Shown piece by piece: positions 41,018 through 49,908 of a DNA stretch of 64,000 nt. A program made the position numbers and the translations under genes. Position 1 is the first letter of the stretch; each line of letters opens with the position of its first letter. This stretch comes from Duganella sp. Root336D2 (lineage in GTDB: Bacteria > Pseudomonadota > Gammaproteobacteria > Burkholderiales > Burkholderiaceae_D): assembly GCF_001425005.1 (NCBI RefSeq), contig NZ_LMDB01000006.1, forward strand, positions 1,238-65,237, read 5' to 3'. The notes under the pieces are model-generated. The model saw nothing but the letters and a program-made list of their open reading frames with translations. It made no database searches and was not told the origin of the DNA.

Positions 41018-43423
41018 ATGCGCGCGCTCCTGCTGCTGTGGACAGCCTTGCTTGCGCCGGCCACGGCGGCGGAAGCGCCTAAAACCTTCGCCGAGCAAAC
41101 CCAGTCGCTCGCCGAGCAGCCGGGCTTCATTGAAGTCTGGCGCGATGCGGCGAAGGGCAGGGTGCTGCTTTCAGTGCGCGACCTGGACCAGCCCTTTTTA
41201 CTGGTGTCATCGCTGCCTTACGCACTGGGTTCAAACGACATAGGCCTGGACCGCGCGCAGCCGGGCAGCCCGAAGCTGGTACGCTTCCAGAAATTCGGCA
41301 ACCGCCTGTTCCTGGTTCAGGAGAACACCCGCTTCGTCGCGCGTTCGGCCGATGCCGACGAGCGCAATGCAGTGGCCGAGTCCTTCGCCGGGGCGGTGCT
41401 GTGGTCGGGCGACATCCTCGCCAGCGCAGGAGCACGCCACCTGGTCGATTTTTCCAGCTTCCTGCTGGCCGACCAGCATGGCGTGGTGCAGCGGCTGGAT
41501 GAATCCAGGCAGGGCGCATACCGGGTGGATGAAAGGCGCAGCGCTGTGTTGGCATCCGAAGCCAAAGCCTTTCCCGACAACGTTGAACTGGAATCCTTGC
41601 TTACCTTTGCCGGTCCGGGTAATGGCGAGTTTGTGAAACAGGTTGCGGCAGATCCGGCCAGCCTGTCAATGCGCCAGCATATTTCCATGGTGCGGCTGCC
41701 GGATAACGGCTACCAGCCGCGCCGCTATCACCCTTTCTCCGGTGGTTTCGATTCCGGCTACTACGACTTTGCCACGCCACTGGCCAGCAGCCTTGACGTG
41801 CGCTGGCAAGTTCGCCACCGCCTGGAAAAGGGCGGCAAACCGATTGTCTACTACCTTGACCGCGGCGCCCCGGAACCGGTGCGTTCCGCATTGCTGGAAG
41901 GCGCGCGCTGGTGGTCCAGCGCCTTCGAAAAGGCCGGATTCAAGGACGGCTTCCGCGTCGAGTTGATGCCGGAAGGCGCCGACCCGGCTGATGTGCGCTA
42001 CAACGTGATTACCTGGGTTCACCGCGCCACGCGCGGCTGGTCGTACGGCAATGCGATTGCCGATCCACGCACAGGCCAGATCATTCGCGGTGCCGTGACG
42101 CTCGGCTCGCAGCGCGTGCGGCAGGATATCCTGATCGCCGAAGCCCTGCTGGCGCCTTACGGCAAATCCGCTCCCGCCGAGCGCCGCAAACTTGCCGAGC
42201 AGATGGCGCTGGCACGCCTGCGCCAGCTCGCAGCCCACGAGGTTGGCCATACCCTCGGCTTCGCCCATAACTTTGCCGCCAGCCGCCGAGGCAATGGCTC
42301 GGTAATGGATTACCCTCATCCGGTGCTGAAGCTTGGCGCCGACGGCGCTATCGACCTGCAGGATGCGTACGGCGTTGGTGTCGGTGCATGGGATGACTAT
42401 GTCGTGAAACACGTTTACGGAGACTTTGGCGGTGGCGAGCTTGAATCAGGCGCGCTGGCCAAGTTGCGCAGTGATGCCCGTGCCGCAGGCCTGCAATATG
42501 TCTCCGACGAGGATGCACGCGCACCCGGCGCATCCCATCCGAACGGTCTGTTGTGGGACTTCGGTCCCGATAGCCTGAAAACCTGGGACCAACTAGGCGC
42601 CATCCGCCGCCGCGCCCTGGACAACTTCTCCCTTGACGTCCTTCCTGACGAACGCCAGGCGGGCGAACTGGAAGCGCGCCTGGTGCCGGTGTACCTGCTG
42701 CAGCGCTACCAAGGTGAAGCCGTAGCGCGACTGCTGGCCGGTGGCGAATATGAATCGGCCACCGGCGCCGATATTCGCGCCGGCCGTGCCGCCGCAGGCA
42801 TCAAGGTTACGCCTGCAGCCACCCAGCGCGCGGCATTGTCGCGCCTTGCCGATACGCTGCGCGCCGAATACCTCGCTTTGCCGGCCGGAGTGCTCGATCA
42901 ATTGTCGCCACCGTCGACAGGATTCGAACGCAACAAGGAATACTTCGGCACCCGCATGGCCGCTGTGTTTGACGCGTTGTCCGCCGCCGAAACCGGGGCT
43001 GCGCTAACAGCCGGCTTCCTCCTTGACGCCGGCCGCCTGAATCGACTGTACTGGCAGCACGCACGCGACCACGGAATGCCCGGCACCGAGGAAGTGATCG
43101 ACGCAGCCTTGTTGCGAAGCTGGAAGCGCGCCCCTGTCCCCGCCAATGTAGCGGGCGGCGAGGCCGTCCAACTCGCTGCAAACTGGGTCGTGCTGGATGC
43201 TCTGCTGCAGGTGCTGGAAGGAGGCAAACTGCACGCCAACGTCGACGCCGGCCTGCGCCAGCAACTGCGCAGCTTCGCCGCGTGGCTGAAAGCGAATCCT
43301 GGCAAAGGCACCACCGCTTCGAGCCGCGCCCAGGCGGCCGACCATGTACTGCGCTACCTGGCCGATCCGCGCAGCGTCAAGCTCCGCACTTTGCCCGCCA
43401 TCCCGCCGGGCGCACCAATCTGA
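41018..43423 (+). CDS. Zinc-dependent metalloprotease (DUF5117-type metzincin), secreted
   Basis: 801 residues with a signal peptide (LLLWTALLAPATAAEA). The zinc motif HEVGHTLGFAH gives ligands His407, His411 and His417 with catalytic Glu408. SVMDYPHP after it is the metzincin Met-turn. The upstream part (LLVSSLPYALGSNDIGLDR, YYLDRGAPEPVRSALLEGAR) matches the large DUF5117-type bacterial zinc proteases. Substrates are unknown. It forms an operon with the prolyl oligopeptidase gene. Confidence 0.85.
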   Translation: MRALLLLWTALLAPATAAEAPKTFAEQTQSLAEQPGFIEVWRDAAKGRVLLSVRDLDQPFLLVSSLPYALGSNDIGLDRAQPGSPKLVRFQKFGNRLFLVQENTRFVARSADADERNAVAESFAGAVLWSGDILASAGARHLVDFSSFLLADQHGVVQRLDESRQGAYRVDERRSAVLASEAKAFPDNVELESLLTFAGPGNGEFVKQVAADPASLSMRQHISMVRLPDNGYQPRRYHPFSGGFDSGYYDFATPLASSLDVRWQVRHRLEKGGKPIVYYLDRGAPEPVRSALLEGARWWSSAFEKAGFKDGFRVELMPEGADPADVRYNVITWVHRATRGWSYGNAIADPRTGQIIRGAVTLGSQRVRQDILIAEALLAPYGKSAPAERRKLAEQMALARLRQLAAHEVGHTLGFAHNFAASRRGNGSVMDYPHPVLKLGADGAIDLQDAYGVGVGAWDDYVVKHVYGDFGGGELESGALAKLRSDARAAGLQYVSDEDARAPGASHPNGLLWDFGPDSLKTWDQLGAIRRRALDNFSLDVLPDERQAGELEARLVPVYLLQRYQGEAVARLLAGGEYESATGADIRAGRAAAGIKVTPAATQRAALSRLADTLRAEYLALPAGVLDQLSPPSTGFERNKEYFGTRMAAVFDALSAAETGAALTAGFLLDAGRLNRLYWQHARDHGMPGTEEVIDAALLRSWKRAPVPANVAGGEAVQLAANWVVLDALLQVLEGGKLHANVDAGLRQQLRSFAAWLKANPGKGTTASSRAQAADHVLRYLADPRSVKLRTLPAIPPGAPI

Positions 43424-43439
43424 CCACCATTCTCGCAAT

Positions 43440-44030
43440 ATGTCCAGGCGCCGCTACTTGTCCCCTCGTCCTATTTGTTTCGGCCTTACGTATGCACTTC
43501 TGGCACTTTATGGCCCCATCGCCATGGCTGATGAGCCGATGCCAACCCATTGCGGTAGGGATGAAATCTCCTTCCTCGACGCGTGGTTTGGGGACATTGA
43601 CCCCGATCAGGAGGGTGACCAGCGCTATTCGCCCAAGGGGAAGTTGCTCTCCCTTTGTGTGAAGCGTAAGGATGAAACGATCGTGAAGGTGAGCTACCGT
43701 ATAGGCAAATTGGGCCACCCGAATTTAGAATCAGTTGCCAGCCGTGAATCGAAGTTCGGTGTGTACAGCCGCCAGGACACGCCGCATTTCGGAGAAGCTA
43801 TCGTCTTTTTCACCAGGGGATCGCTCACCCATTATGTAGTGATAGCGACGGGGCAAGGCCATGGCGTTTTCTTACACACATACAAGGACAACAAAAGGAT
43901 AGCTTCGCAAATGTCGTCTTTCGAAGAAGGTGTAGCCTATCAGGTCGGACCTGAAGAGGTTAACATCGTTGACCGACGCAAGAAGTTGCCGATGACCTTC
44001 TGGGCTAAGCCACCTGATAAATTTCGATAG
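43440..44030 (+). CDS. Secreted protein of unknown function
   Basis: 196 residues with a signal peptide (CFGLTYALLALYGPIAMA). The mature part has no recognised domain. It contains DEPMPTHCGRDEISFLDAWF, LLSLCVKRKDETIVKVSYRI and a beta-rich core. It starts a run of four small genes of lower GC than their neighbours (43440-45769). The ATG at 43440 is chosen because it begins directly before the signal peptide. Confidence 0.6.
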   Translation: MSRRRYLSPRPICFGLTYALLALYGPIAMADEPMPTHCGRDEISFLDAWFGDIDPDQEGDQRYSPKGKLLSLCVKRKDETIVKVSYRIGKLGHPNLESVASRESKFGVYSRQDTPHFGEAIVFFTRGSLTHYVVIATGQGHGVFLHTYKDNKRIASQMSSFEEGVAYQVGPEEVNIVDRRKKLPMTFWAKPPDKFR

Positions 44031-44073
44031 CATTTGCGGCGGCAGGGGCTTTCCTTGACGGCTTTTGGACCAT

Positions 44074-44793
44074 ATGGACTCACTGATGTCGATCAATACT
44101 CAATTAGGGAAGGCATTGGACCGCTTGTTCCTTTCAGTCCCTCAAACCACTGTATTCGGAAAGCAAAAGGGAGGTGGACATGATCTGCGCAGGTTCTTCC
44201 ACGCTACCGAACACACGCAGCGTCAGATTGTCTTCTACCGCGATAAATGGTGGACCGTAAACGGCGGCACTTTGTATGCTGAACTGTGCTGTCTTGTTCC
44301 TGACGTTCAAGCGGCAGTCTACGGCGTGCCGCAATCGCTTTTAGATCCGGACTGTAACGTCCCCTCAAGCCACTTTCAGTATGTTCTGACGGAGCGAGAG
44401 GCGAAGCGCAGCTGGGAACTGCGTTCGCCAGAAAACGTGGCTGCGTTTGAGCACGAAATGAAGAACTGGCTCCCATCGATTGCGTTGCCATGGCTAAGCC
44501 AGTTCGAATCCCGCGATGGAGTTATCCGCTTCCTGCAGTCGAAACTCCAATTCATTACGCTTGCGATTTATCTTTCATCTCTCGGCGATAGCGGCGGAGC
44601 ATCGCAGGCTATCTCGGCATGGCTTGAAGGATTGCCACGTCGGGCAGAGGGCAGTCTGGAACGCCTCGCCGGCAAAGGCCTGATTTCATCAGCTGACGTA
44701 GCTTACCTTAGCAATGCATCAATTCAAGGCGAAGAAGATTATAAGTTGCAGGCGGCCGAGTGGGTCCGTGCCAGATTTTGTGAAGAACTATGA
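44074..44793 (+). CDS. Cytoplasmic protein of unknown function
   Basis: 239 residues without signal or membrane segments. The first half (FFHATEHTQRQIVFYRDKWW, then TVNGGTLYAELCCLVPDV) is beta-rich, faintly recalling DUF4304-type immunity or housekeeping proteins. The second half is helical (WLPSIALPWLSQFESRDGVI). No family is claimed. It ends with an ATGA overlap into the next gene. Confidence 0.55.
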   Translation: MDSLMSINTQLGKALDRLFLSVPQTTVFGKQKGGGHDLRRFFHATEHTQRQIVFYRDKWWTVNGGTLYAELCCLVPDVQAAVYGVPQSLLDPDCNVPSSHFQYVLTEREAKRSWELRSPENVAAFEHEMKNWLPSIALPWLSQFESRDGVIRFLQSKLQFITLAIYLSSLGDSGGASQAISAWLEGLPRRAEGSLERLAGKGLISSADVAYLSNASIQGEEDYKLQAAEWVRARFCEEL

Positions 44794-45284
44794 GTATTCA
44801 TCGCTCTTGCCTTTCCTTTGCCATTCTGTTGCTCGCTTTGTCGGCTCCAGCGGGTGCCGATGAACCACTTGACCTGCCGGTGAAAATTGTCACGTGCTCG
44901 AAGTCCGGGGCGTTTTGCGCTGAATCTGATCCGAAGACAAACCGGACCAGCGTCCGCCGGCAGGACAGTTCCACCGTACTTTGGACCGTCGATGGCTGGT
45001 ACCGCTGGATGTTTGTCTCAAATGATGGCAGGTCGTTTGTTGTGGCCCGCGACGGCATGAATCTGGTCCCCGCAGACGCGGATCTGAAATTCGAAGTGCT
45101 GCGCATTTATGATCGCGGAAACCTGGTACGTTCCGTCATCCTGGGAGACTTGTATAAACACCGATCGCAACTTCGAACAGCCATATCTCACTTGGCATGG
45201 GCAAGGTCAGTAGCCATCAATGCCTCAAACCAGCTTGATGTTGAGCTCATCGATGGCCGCCACCAGAAATTTCCGATGAAATGA
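44790..45284 (+). CDS. Secreted protein of unknown function
   Basis: 164 residues with a signal peptide ([17 protein letters not shown]). The mature protein has two early cysteines ([14 protein letters not shown]), a possible disulfide, and a beta-rich body ([18 protein letters not shown]). The family is not recognised. It overlaps both neighbours by 4 bases. Confidence 0.55.
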
Positions 45285-45769
45285 ACCTCATTCGCTACAT
45301 GCGCCGGAACGATGGTGCAAAGTTCTGCATCAGCGCAACTGCCTGGGCTGAAACCGGCGGCTCTATCGAAGTGGTTGTCCTGGACGAGGAGCCATTTGGC
45401 CAGGTGCGCGGTACGATCCGAACCAGGGATGCAGTACGTATTCCACTTTCACCCCTGCCAAAGGGCTCGCTTCGGATGATCGAGAACCACGCGCTCCAAT
45501 CGGGTATCCTCCATTTCCCGGAGGACGAGGCGGAAGGGCCGCTCTTGCTGAATGGTCAAGAGTACATGTTCATGGATGGGGCTCATTACGTGCTCGAGGT
45601 CTGCCTGCTCGGCCAGCATAAGACTGTGCGCCGACTCCATAGGCAGGAGCCGTCGTTCTGCACCCTGTTCAATGCTGTCATCGCTTATGGAATTCGCGAT
45701 ACGGCATTGCGTGAGGCTGCCATGCGCTTCCGCTGCACCTGCATGCAGTGGGATACTCAACCGTGCTAA
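45281..45769 (+). CDS. Cytoplasmic protein of unknown function
   Basis: 162 residues, no signal peptide. The N-terminal half is beta-rich ([20 protein letters not shown]), the C-terminal half helical with cysteines near the end ([15 protein letters not shown]). No family recognised. It overlaps the preceding secreted-protein gene by 4 bases and is the last of the four-gene unit. Confidence 0.5.
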
Positions 45770-45805
45770 CATTTTTGGAACGTTTAACTGCATGTCTTAT
45801 CGGGT

Positions 45806-46234
45806 ATGACTGAATTTCGGATCACCACTGAAGTAAGCGAGTTTGATACCGGGCTCGTACATCGCTTCCTGTCGCTGCAAAGTAGTTGGGCCAAGGGTAT
45901 TTCGCTCGACCTGGTCGAACGATCGATGGCGAATTCGCTCTGTTTTGGGGGCTTCCTGGGATCAGATCAAATCGCATTTGCGCGCGTGATCTCCGATTAC
46001 ACGACTTTCGCCAACCTGGTCGATGTTTTCGTCCTGCCTGAGCATCGCGGCAAGGGTTATGGCAAAGCGCTGATGGCGGCTGTCTTTGCGCACCCTGAGC
46101 TTCAGGGGCTGCGTCGATTCACTTTGGCCACGGGCGATGCGCACGGATTGTATGCGCAGTTCGGATTTACTTCGCCGTTGTATCCGCAATCGCTGATGGA
46201 GCGATATTTTCCCGGAATGTACGCGGCAAATTAG
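45806..46234 (+). CDS. GNAT-family N-acetyltransferase
   Basis: 142 residues. The acetyl-CoA pyrophosphate loop is VLPEHRGKGYGKALM, preceded by the strand FANLVDVFV and followed by FTLATGDAHGLYAQFGF. This is the general GNAT fold of small predicted amine acetyltransferases. The substrate is unknown. It is 3 bases upstream of the AlkB-like gene. Confidence 0.9.
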   Translation: MTEFRITTEVSEFDTGLVHRFLSLQSSWAKGISLDLVERSMANSLCFGGFLGSDQIAFARVISDYTTFANLVDVFVLPEHRGKGYGKALMAAVFAHPELQGLRRFTLATGDAHGLYAQFGFTSPLYPQSLMERYFPGMYAAN

Positions 46235-46237
46235 ATA

Positions 46238-46759
46238 ATGAATCCACCTCCAATACTTTTCGAACCGCAGTTCCTGGCGATGCCAGGGGAGCTGTTCGAT
46301 CATCTTTTAACGTCGATTGAGTGGGACGAGCGGATGAAGGCTCGGAAGACTGCCAGCTTTGGTGTCTCCTACGACTATTCGCAAATCTCGTACGAGCCGG
46401 CTCCAATGCCGGACGAACTAGCTGCACTTGCGGAGTCCATTGGGCGGCTCCTCGGATTTACGCCCAATAACTGCTTGCTCAACTACTACGAGGATGGCAA
46501 TTCTTCCATGGGATTTCATTCCGACTCGAGCGAAGAGCTTAGCGCGGGGACGGGGGTAGCGATCGTCTCGCTGGGAAGCATGAGATCCCTTGTCTTCAGG
46601 AGCAAGGCAGGCAAGTCTGTGGAGTTTGACTTTCCCCTGCCTGCAGGATCGCTGATCTACATGACGAAGGACGTACAGGACCACTGGCTTCATGCCGTAC
46701 CGAAAATGAGGCACGCCGGCCCGCGTATCAGCCTGACCTTCAGGTCGATCATCAAATAG
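46238..46759 (+). CDS. AlkB-like Fe(II)/2-oxoglutarate dioxygenase
   Basis: 173 residues with the jelly-roll iron site: His94 and Asp96 (FHSDSS) and His152 (WLHAVPK), then Arg163 and Arg169 (GPRISLTFR) for 2-oxoglutarate. NYYEDGNSSMGFHSD is the AlkB-family hallmark. Likely repairs alkylated nucleic acid or demethylates a protein or nucleotide. It lacks the N-terminal extension of E. coli AlkB (216 residues), like the short AlkB-like proteins of many bacteria. Confidence 0.85.
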   Translation: MNPPPILFEPQFLAMPGELFDHLLTSIEWDERMKARKTASFGVSYDYSQISYEPAPMPDELAALAESIGRLLGFTPNNCLLNYYEDGNSSMGFHSDSSEELSAGTGVAIVSLGSMRSLVFRSKAGKSVEFDFPLPAGSLIYMTKDVQDHWLHAVPKMRHAGPRISLTFRSIIK

Positions 46760-46769
46760 GAGCTATGTG

Positions 46770-47165
46770 ATGCAGAAACGCCTCGCGTCTTGCAGCTGTG
46801 GCCAACTCACTGCCGAAGTGAGTGGCGACCCTGTCCGGATTTCGATTTGCCACTGCCTGGCGTGCCAGCGCAGGACCGGCAGCGTGTTTGGTGAGCAGGC
46901 CCGGTTCCCGCGCGAAAACGTGGCGCTAGCGGGCAATGCAACCGCGTACGTTCGCGTTGGCGATGAAGGTGGCCAGGTTACCTTTCATTTCTGCCCGACT
47001 TGCGGTTCCACGGTCTATTACGCCCTTGAGAGCCACAAAGGGTTCGTGGGTATACCGGTCGGAGCATTCGCCGACCCCAGCTTCCCGGCGCCGCGGATCT
47101 CGGTCTACGAAGAACGGATGCATTGTTGGGTTGTGCCGCCGCCCGATGCGGAACGGATCCCTTAG
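46770..47165 (+). CDS. GFA (CENP-V) family zinc protein
   Basis: 131 residues. Zinc-binding cysteines are in SCSCGQL, CHCLACQRRTGSVFG and FCPTCGST, the pattern of glutathione-dependent formaldehyde-activating enzymes and CENP-V. The actual substrate is unknown; many members have no shown activity on formaldehyde. AGGAG precedes the ATG at 46770. Confidence 0.9.
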   Translation: MQKRLASCSCGQLTAEVSGDPVRISICHCLACQRRTGSVFGEQARFPRENVALAGNATAYVRVGDEGGQVTFHFCPTCGSTVYYALESHKGFVGIPVGAFADPSFPAPRISVYEERMHCWVVPPPDAERIP

Positions 47166-47173
47166 GAGATCTC

Positions 47174-47956
47174 ATGGGAGCTTGGGGTGCAGGGCTGTAT
47201 TCAGATGACACGACGTGCGAGGTGCGCGATGCGTACAACGAAAACCTGAAGCATGGGCTGTCAGACATGCAGGCATACGAACGAATCCTGCACGGCTATG
47301 GCGACTTGCTTGCCGACCATGAGGTTGCGTGCCTGGTGTATTTCGCACTGGCAGATACGGCATGGAAGGCAGGTCGTCTCCACCACGATGTCAAAGCAAA
47401 GGCGCTGGAATTGATTGGACGGGGCGGCGACCTGGCAGTATGGGAGCGTGATGCGCCCGCTGAAGTCGCGGCACGAAAGAAATCCCTACGCTCGCTGGAA
47501 CAGCGATTGCTATCCGAGCAGCCGGCGCCGATGCTGATCAAGGTTTTGAAGCCACGACCCAAGAAGATTTGAACAAACGCGCCTGTCGGTACGGTGTATT
47601 CACTGGACCTGCCGGGCGGGCAAAAGGCATTGCTTGTTCTGGTGGGCTTTATCGATCTCGGTAAGAGCGTTGACCCGGTTTTTTCCGTGTTGAACTGGCG
47701 TGGCAGCGGCGCGCTTTCCCAGTCGATCCTTGACGAGCTTGCGACAGTGGACACGATCCCGATTCAATCCGGGCTCGGCAAACAAGCGCACTGGGGCATT
47801 TTCGTTACGGATGAACGAAAGAAATTCATGGCCTGTCTTGAGACGACGGGGCAGTCCGTTACAGTTGATATGCCATATATCCCTGACCAGGTGGTGTTCT
47901 CGTTTGTGGAGGCGCTTGCGCGTGAACTCGATGCCCACTTCAGCGGCAGTGCATAG
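47174..47956 (+). pseudogene. DUF4259 protein gene split by an in-frame TGA
   Basis: The first 132 codons (MGAWGAGLYSDDTTCEVRDA, WKAGRLHHDVKAKALELIGR) are the DUF4259 domain and stop at TGA 47570-47572. The very next codon continues in the same frame for 128 more codons (TNAPVGTVYSLDLPGGQKAL, then LVLVGFIDLGKSVDPVFSVL) to the stop at 47956. Some longer DUF4259 proteins carry such a C-terminal domain, so the TGA most likely replaces a sense codon such as TGG. Alternatives are two real proteins, the second from GTG 47594, or a base error. Without a read-through signal I treat it as a broken gene. Confidence 0.6.
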
Positions 47957-47994
47957 CGCTGGGGGGAAACGAATTCCCTGGTCTGCGCCAGACC

Positions 47995-48585
47995 TTAGCG
48001 GTGGATGACCACCAACAAGGCTTTCGCTTCAGTTTTTCCTGGGTTGCGGATCGCGTGGTGCAGGTCCGCAGCGTAGCGCGCAGTGCCACCCAGCTTGATC
48101 TTCTTCTTATTGGAACCGACCTCCAGCTCCATCGAGCCGTGCAGGATGGTCAGGTGCTCGGTGGTGCCGGGATCATGCGGTTGCGACACCAGCTCGCCGC
48201 CTGGCGATAGCGTCAGCTCATACCACTCGTATTTACCGGCCAGTTCCATCGGGCCGAGGATGCGCAGCACGTAGCCTGCATGGGCGCCGGGCAGGGTAGG
48301 GGTTTCGTGCGCATCGACCAGCTTGATCGCTTCGACATCTTTTCCGACGTCGGACAGCAACTCGCCGATCTGCACGCCAAGCGCATTGGCAAGACGCCAG
48401 GTAATGGCAATCGTCGGATTGGCCTTTTCGCGCTCAATCTGCGACAGCATGGATTTGGAAACTCCCGCAATACGGGACAGGTCTTCCAGGGTCAGGCCGC
48501 GCGCCAGGCGCAGTCGTTGCAGTGCCGCGCCGACTTCCGGCGGGGCGTTGGTGGAAATGTTCGGCTTCACGCTTGCAGAGTTCAA
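47995..48585 (-). CDS. XRE-cupin transcription regulator of the threonine-use operon
   Basis: 196 residues. A helix-turn-helix (about 18-72: LRLARGLTLEDLSRIAGVSK, SMLSQIEREKANPTIAITWR) is followed by a small cupin effector domain (about 110-195: ELTLSPGGELVSQPHDPGTT, EHLTILHGSMELEVGSNKKK). It is transcribed away from kbl-tdh-sdaA across a 99-base gap with repeated operators, so it is the likely local regulator, sensing perhaps an amino acid. The TTG at 48585 lies in a likely -10; the GTG at 48570 is an equally good start. Confidence 0.85.
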   Translation of the reverse strand: MNSASVKPNISTNAPPEVGAALQRLRLARGLTLEDLSRIAGVSKSMLSQIEREKANPTIAITWRLANALGVQIGELLSDVGKDVEAIKLVDAHETPTLPGAHAGYVLRILGPMELAGKYEWYELTLSPGGELVSQPHDPGTTEHLTILHGSMELEVGSNKKKIKLGGTARYAADLHHAIRNPGKTEAKALLVVIHR

Positions 48586-48631
48586 TATAGTAAAGTACGA
48601 TCCCGTATATCGAATTTACGTTCAATATAGT
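48580..48631. promoter_or_regulatory. Direct-repeat operators between the XRE-cupin gene and kbl
   Basis: The 12-mer GTTCAATATAGT occurs at 48580-48591 and 48620-48631, starts 40 bases apart (close to four helical turns). Each is part of a short dyad TTCA-N6-TRAA. They flank the start region of the regulator and lie upstream of kbl, fitting cooperative binding by the XRE-cupin protein. Confidence 0.55.
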
Positions 48632-48684
48632 GAATTCGCGTCGAAATAATGAAATAAGAGTAAACTTTACATCAGAGGACGACC

Positions 48685-49887
48685 ATGAGCCAAGCGACGA
48701 ATGCGTTTTACACCGGCCTGCAACAGAACCTGGAAAAGCTGCGTAACGACGGCCTTTATAAGCCGGAGCGCGTAATTGCTTCCCGCCAGGGCAGCGAGGT
48801 GCAATCCGAAGACGGTCGTACCCTGATCAATATGTGCGCCAACAACTACCTCGGCCTGTCGGGCCAGGAGTGGGTGGCGCAGGCCTCCATCGAAGCAACG
48901 GAGAAGTACGGCTACGGCCTGTCCTCGGTACGCTTCATTTGCGGCACCCAGACCGTGCACAAGCAACTGGAGAAGGCCATCTCCGAATTCCTCGGCACCG
49001 AAGACACCATCCTGTACGCGGCGGCATTTGATGCCAACGGCGGCGTATTCGAGCCTTTGTTCGACGAAAACGATGCCATCATCTCCGATGCGCTGAATCA
49101 CGCGTCGATCATCGACGGCATCCGCCTGTGCAAGGCTGCGCGCTTCCGCTACGCCCACAACGATATGGCCGACCTGGAGAAGCAACTGCAGGCGGCCGCC
49201 GACAAACGTCATAAAGTCGTCGTGACCGACGGCGTGTTCTCGATGGACGGCACCATCGCCCAGTTGGACAAGATCGTCGAACTGGCCGAAAAATACGGCG
49301 CCCTGGTCATGATCGACGAATGCCACGCCTCCGGCTTCATGGGCAAGACCGGCCGCGGCACCCACGAGCATCACAATGTACTGGGCAAGATCGACATCAT
49401 CACCGGCACCCTGGGCAAGGCCCTGGGCGGTGCGATGGGCGGTTTCACTTCCGGCCGCAAGGAAGTAATCGACACCCTGCGCCAGAAATCGCGTCCATAC
49501 CTGTTCTCGAATACCCTGGCACCGGCCATCGCAGGCGCCTCGCTGGAAGTGCTGAGGCGCCTGTCCGCCTCGACCGAGCTGCGCGACCGCCTGCACGAAA
49601 ACACCGCTTACTTCCGCAAGGAGATCGAACGTATCGGCTTCACCATCAAGCCAGGCACCCATCCTGTCGTGCCGGTGATGCTGTTTGAAGCCCCGGTGGC
49701 GCAGAAGTTCGCGGCCCGCATGTATGAATTGGGCGTGCTGCTGTCCGGCTTCTTCTATCCAGTGGTGCCGATGGGCCAGGCGCGCGTGCGCGTGCAGCTG
49801 TCCGCCGCCCACACCCGCGAGCAGCTGGAAAAGGTCCTTGCAGCATTCGAACAAGCCGGCAAAGAGCTGGGCATCATTAAGAACTAA
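48685..49887 (+). CDS. kbl: Glycine C-acetyltransferase (2-amino-3-ketobutyrate CoA ligase)
   Basis: 400 residues, a PLP-dependent alpha-oxoamine synthase. The Schiff-base lysine is Lys245 in TGTLGKALGG. NNYLGLSGQ, SVRFICGTQTVHKQLE, DECHASGFMGKTGRG and SNTLAPAIAG match Kbl closely. It cleaves 2-amino-3-ketobutyrate with CoA to glycine and acetyl-CoA, the second step of threonine breakdown. AGAGGA precedes the ATG. First gene of the kbl-tdh-sdaA operon. Confidence 0.95.
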   Translation: MSQATNAFYTGLQQNLEKLRNDGLYKPERVIASRQGSEVQSEDGRTLINMCANNYLGLSGQEWVAQASIEATEKYGYGLSSVRFICGTQTVHKQLEKAISEFLGTEDTILYAAAFDANGGVFEPLFDENDAIISDALNHASIIDGIRLCKAARFRYAHNDMADLEKQLQAAADKRHKVVVTDGVFSMDGTIAQLDKIVELAEKYGALVMIDECHASGFMGKTGRGTHEHHNVLGKIDIITGTLGKALGGAMGGFTSGRKEVIDTLRQKSRPYLFSNTLAPAIAGASLEVLRRLSASTELRDRLHENTAYFRKEIERIGFTIKPGTHPVVPVMLFEAPVAQKFAARMYELGVLLSGFFYPVVPMGQARVRVQLSAAHTREQLEKVLAAFEQAGKELGIIKN

Positions 49888-49908
49888 TCAGGAAAACAGG
49901 TAAGAATC

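Noticed and set aside
38825-41098. A 757-codon minus-strand frame opposite the prolyl oligopeptidase gene
   Set aside because: Remarkable length, but the plus-strand protein has the full catalytic triad and signal peptide; the shadow is low-complexity His/Gln/Val-rich.
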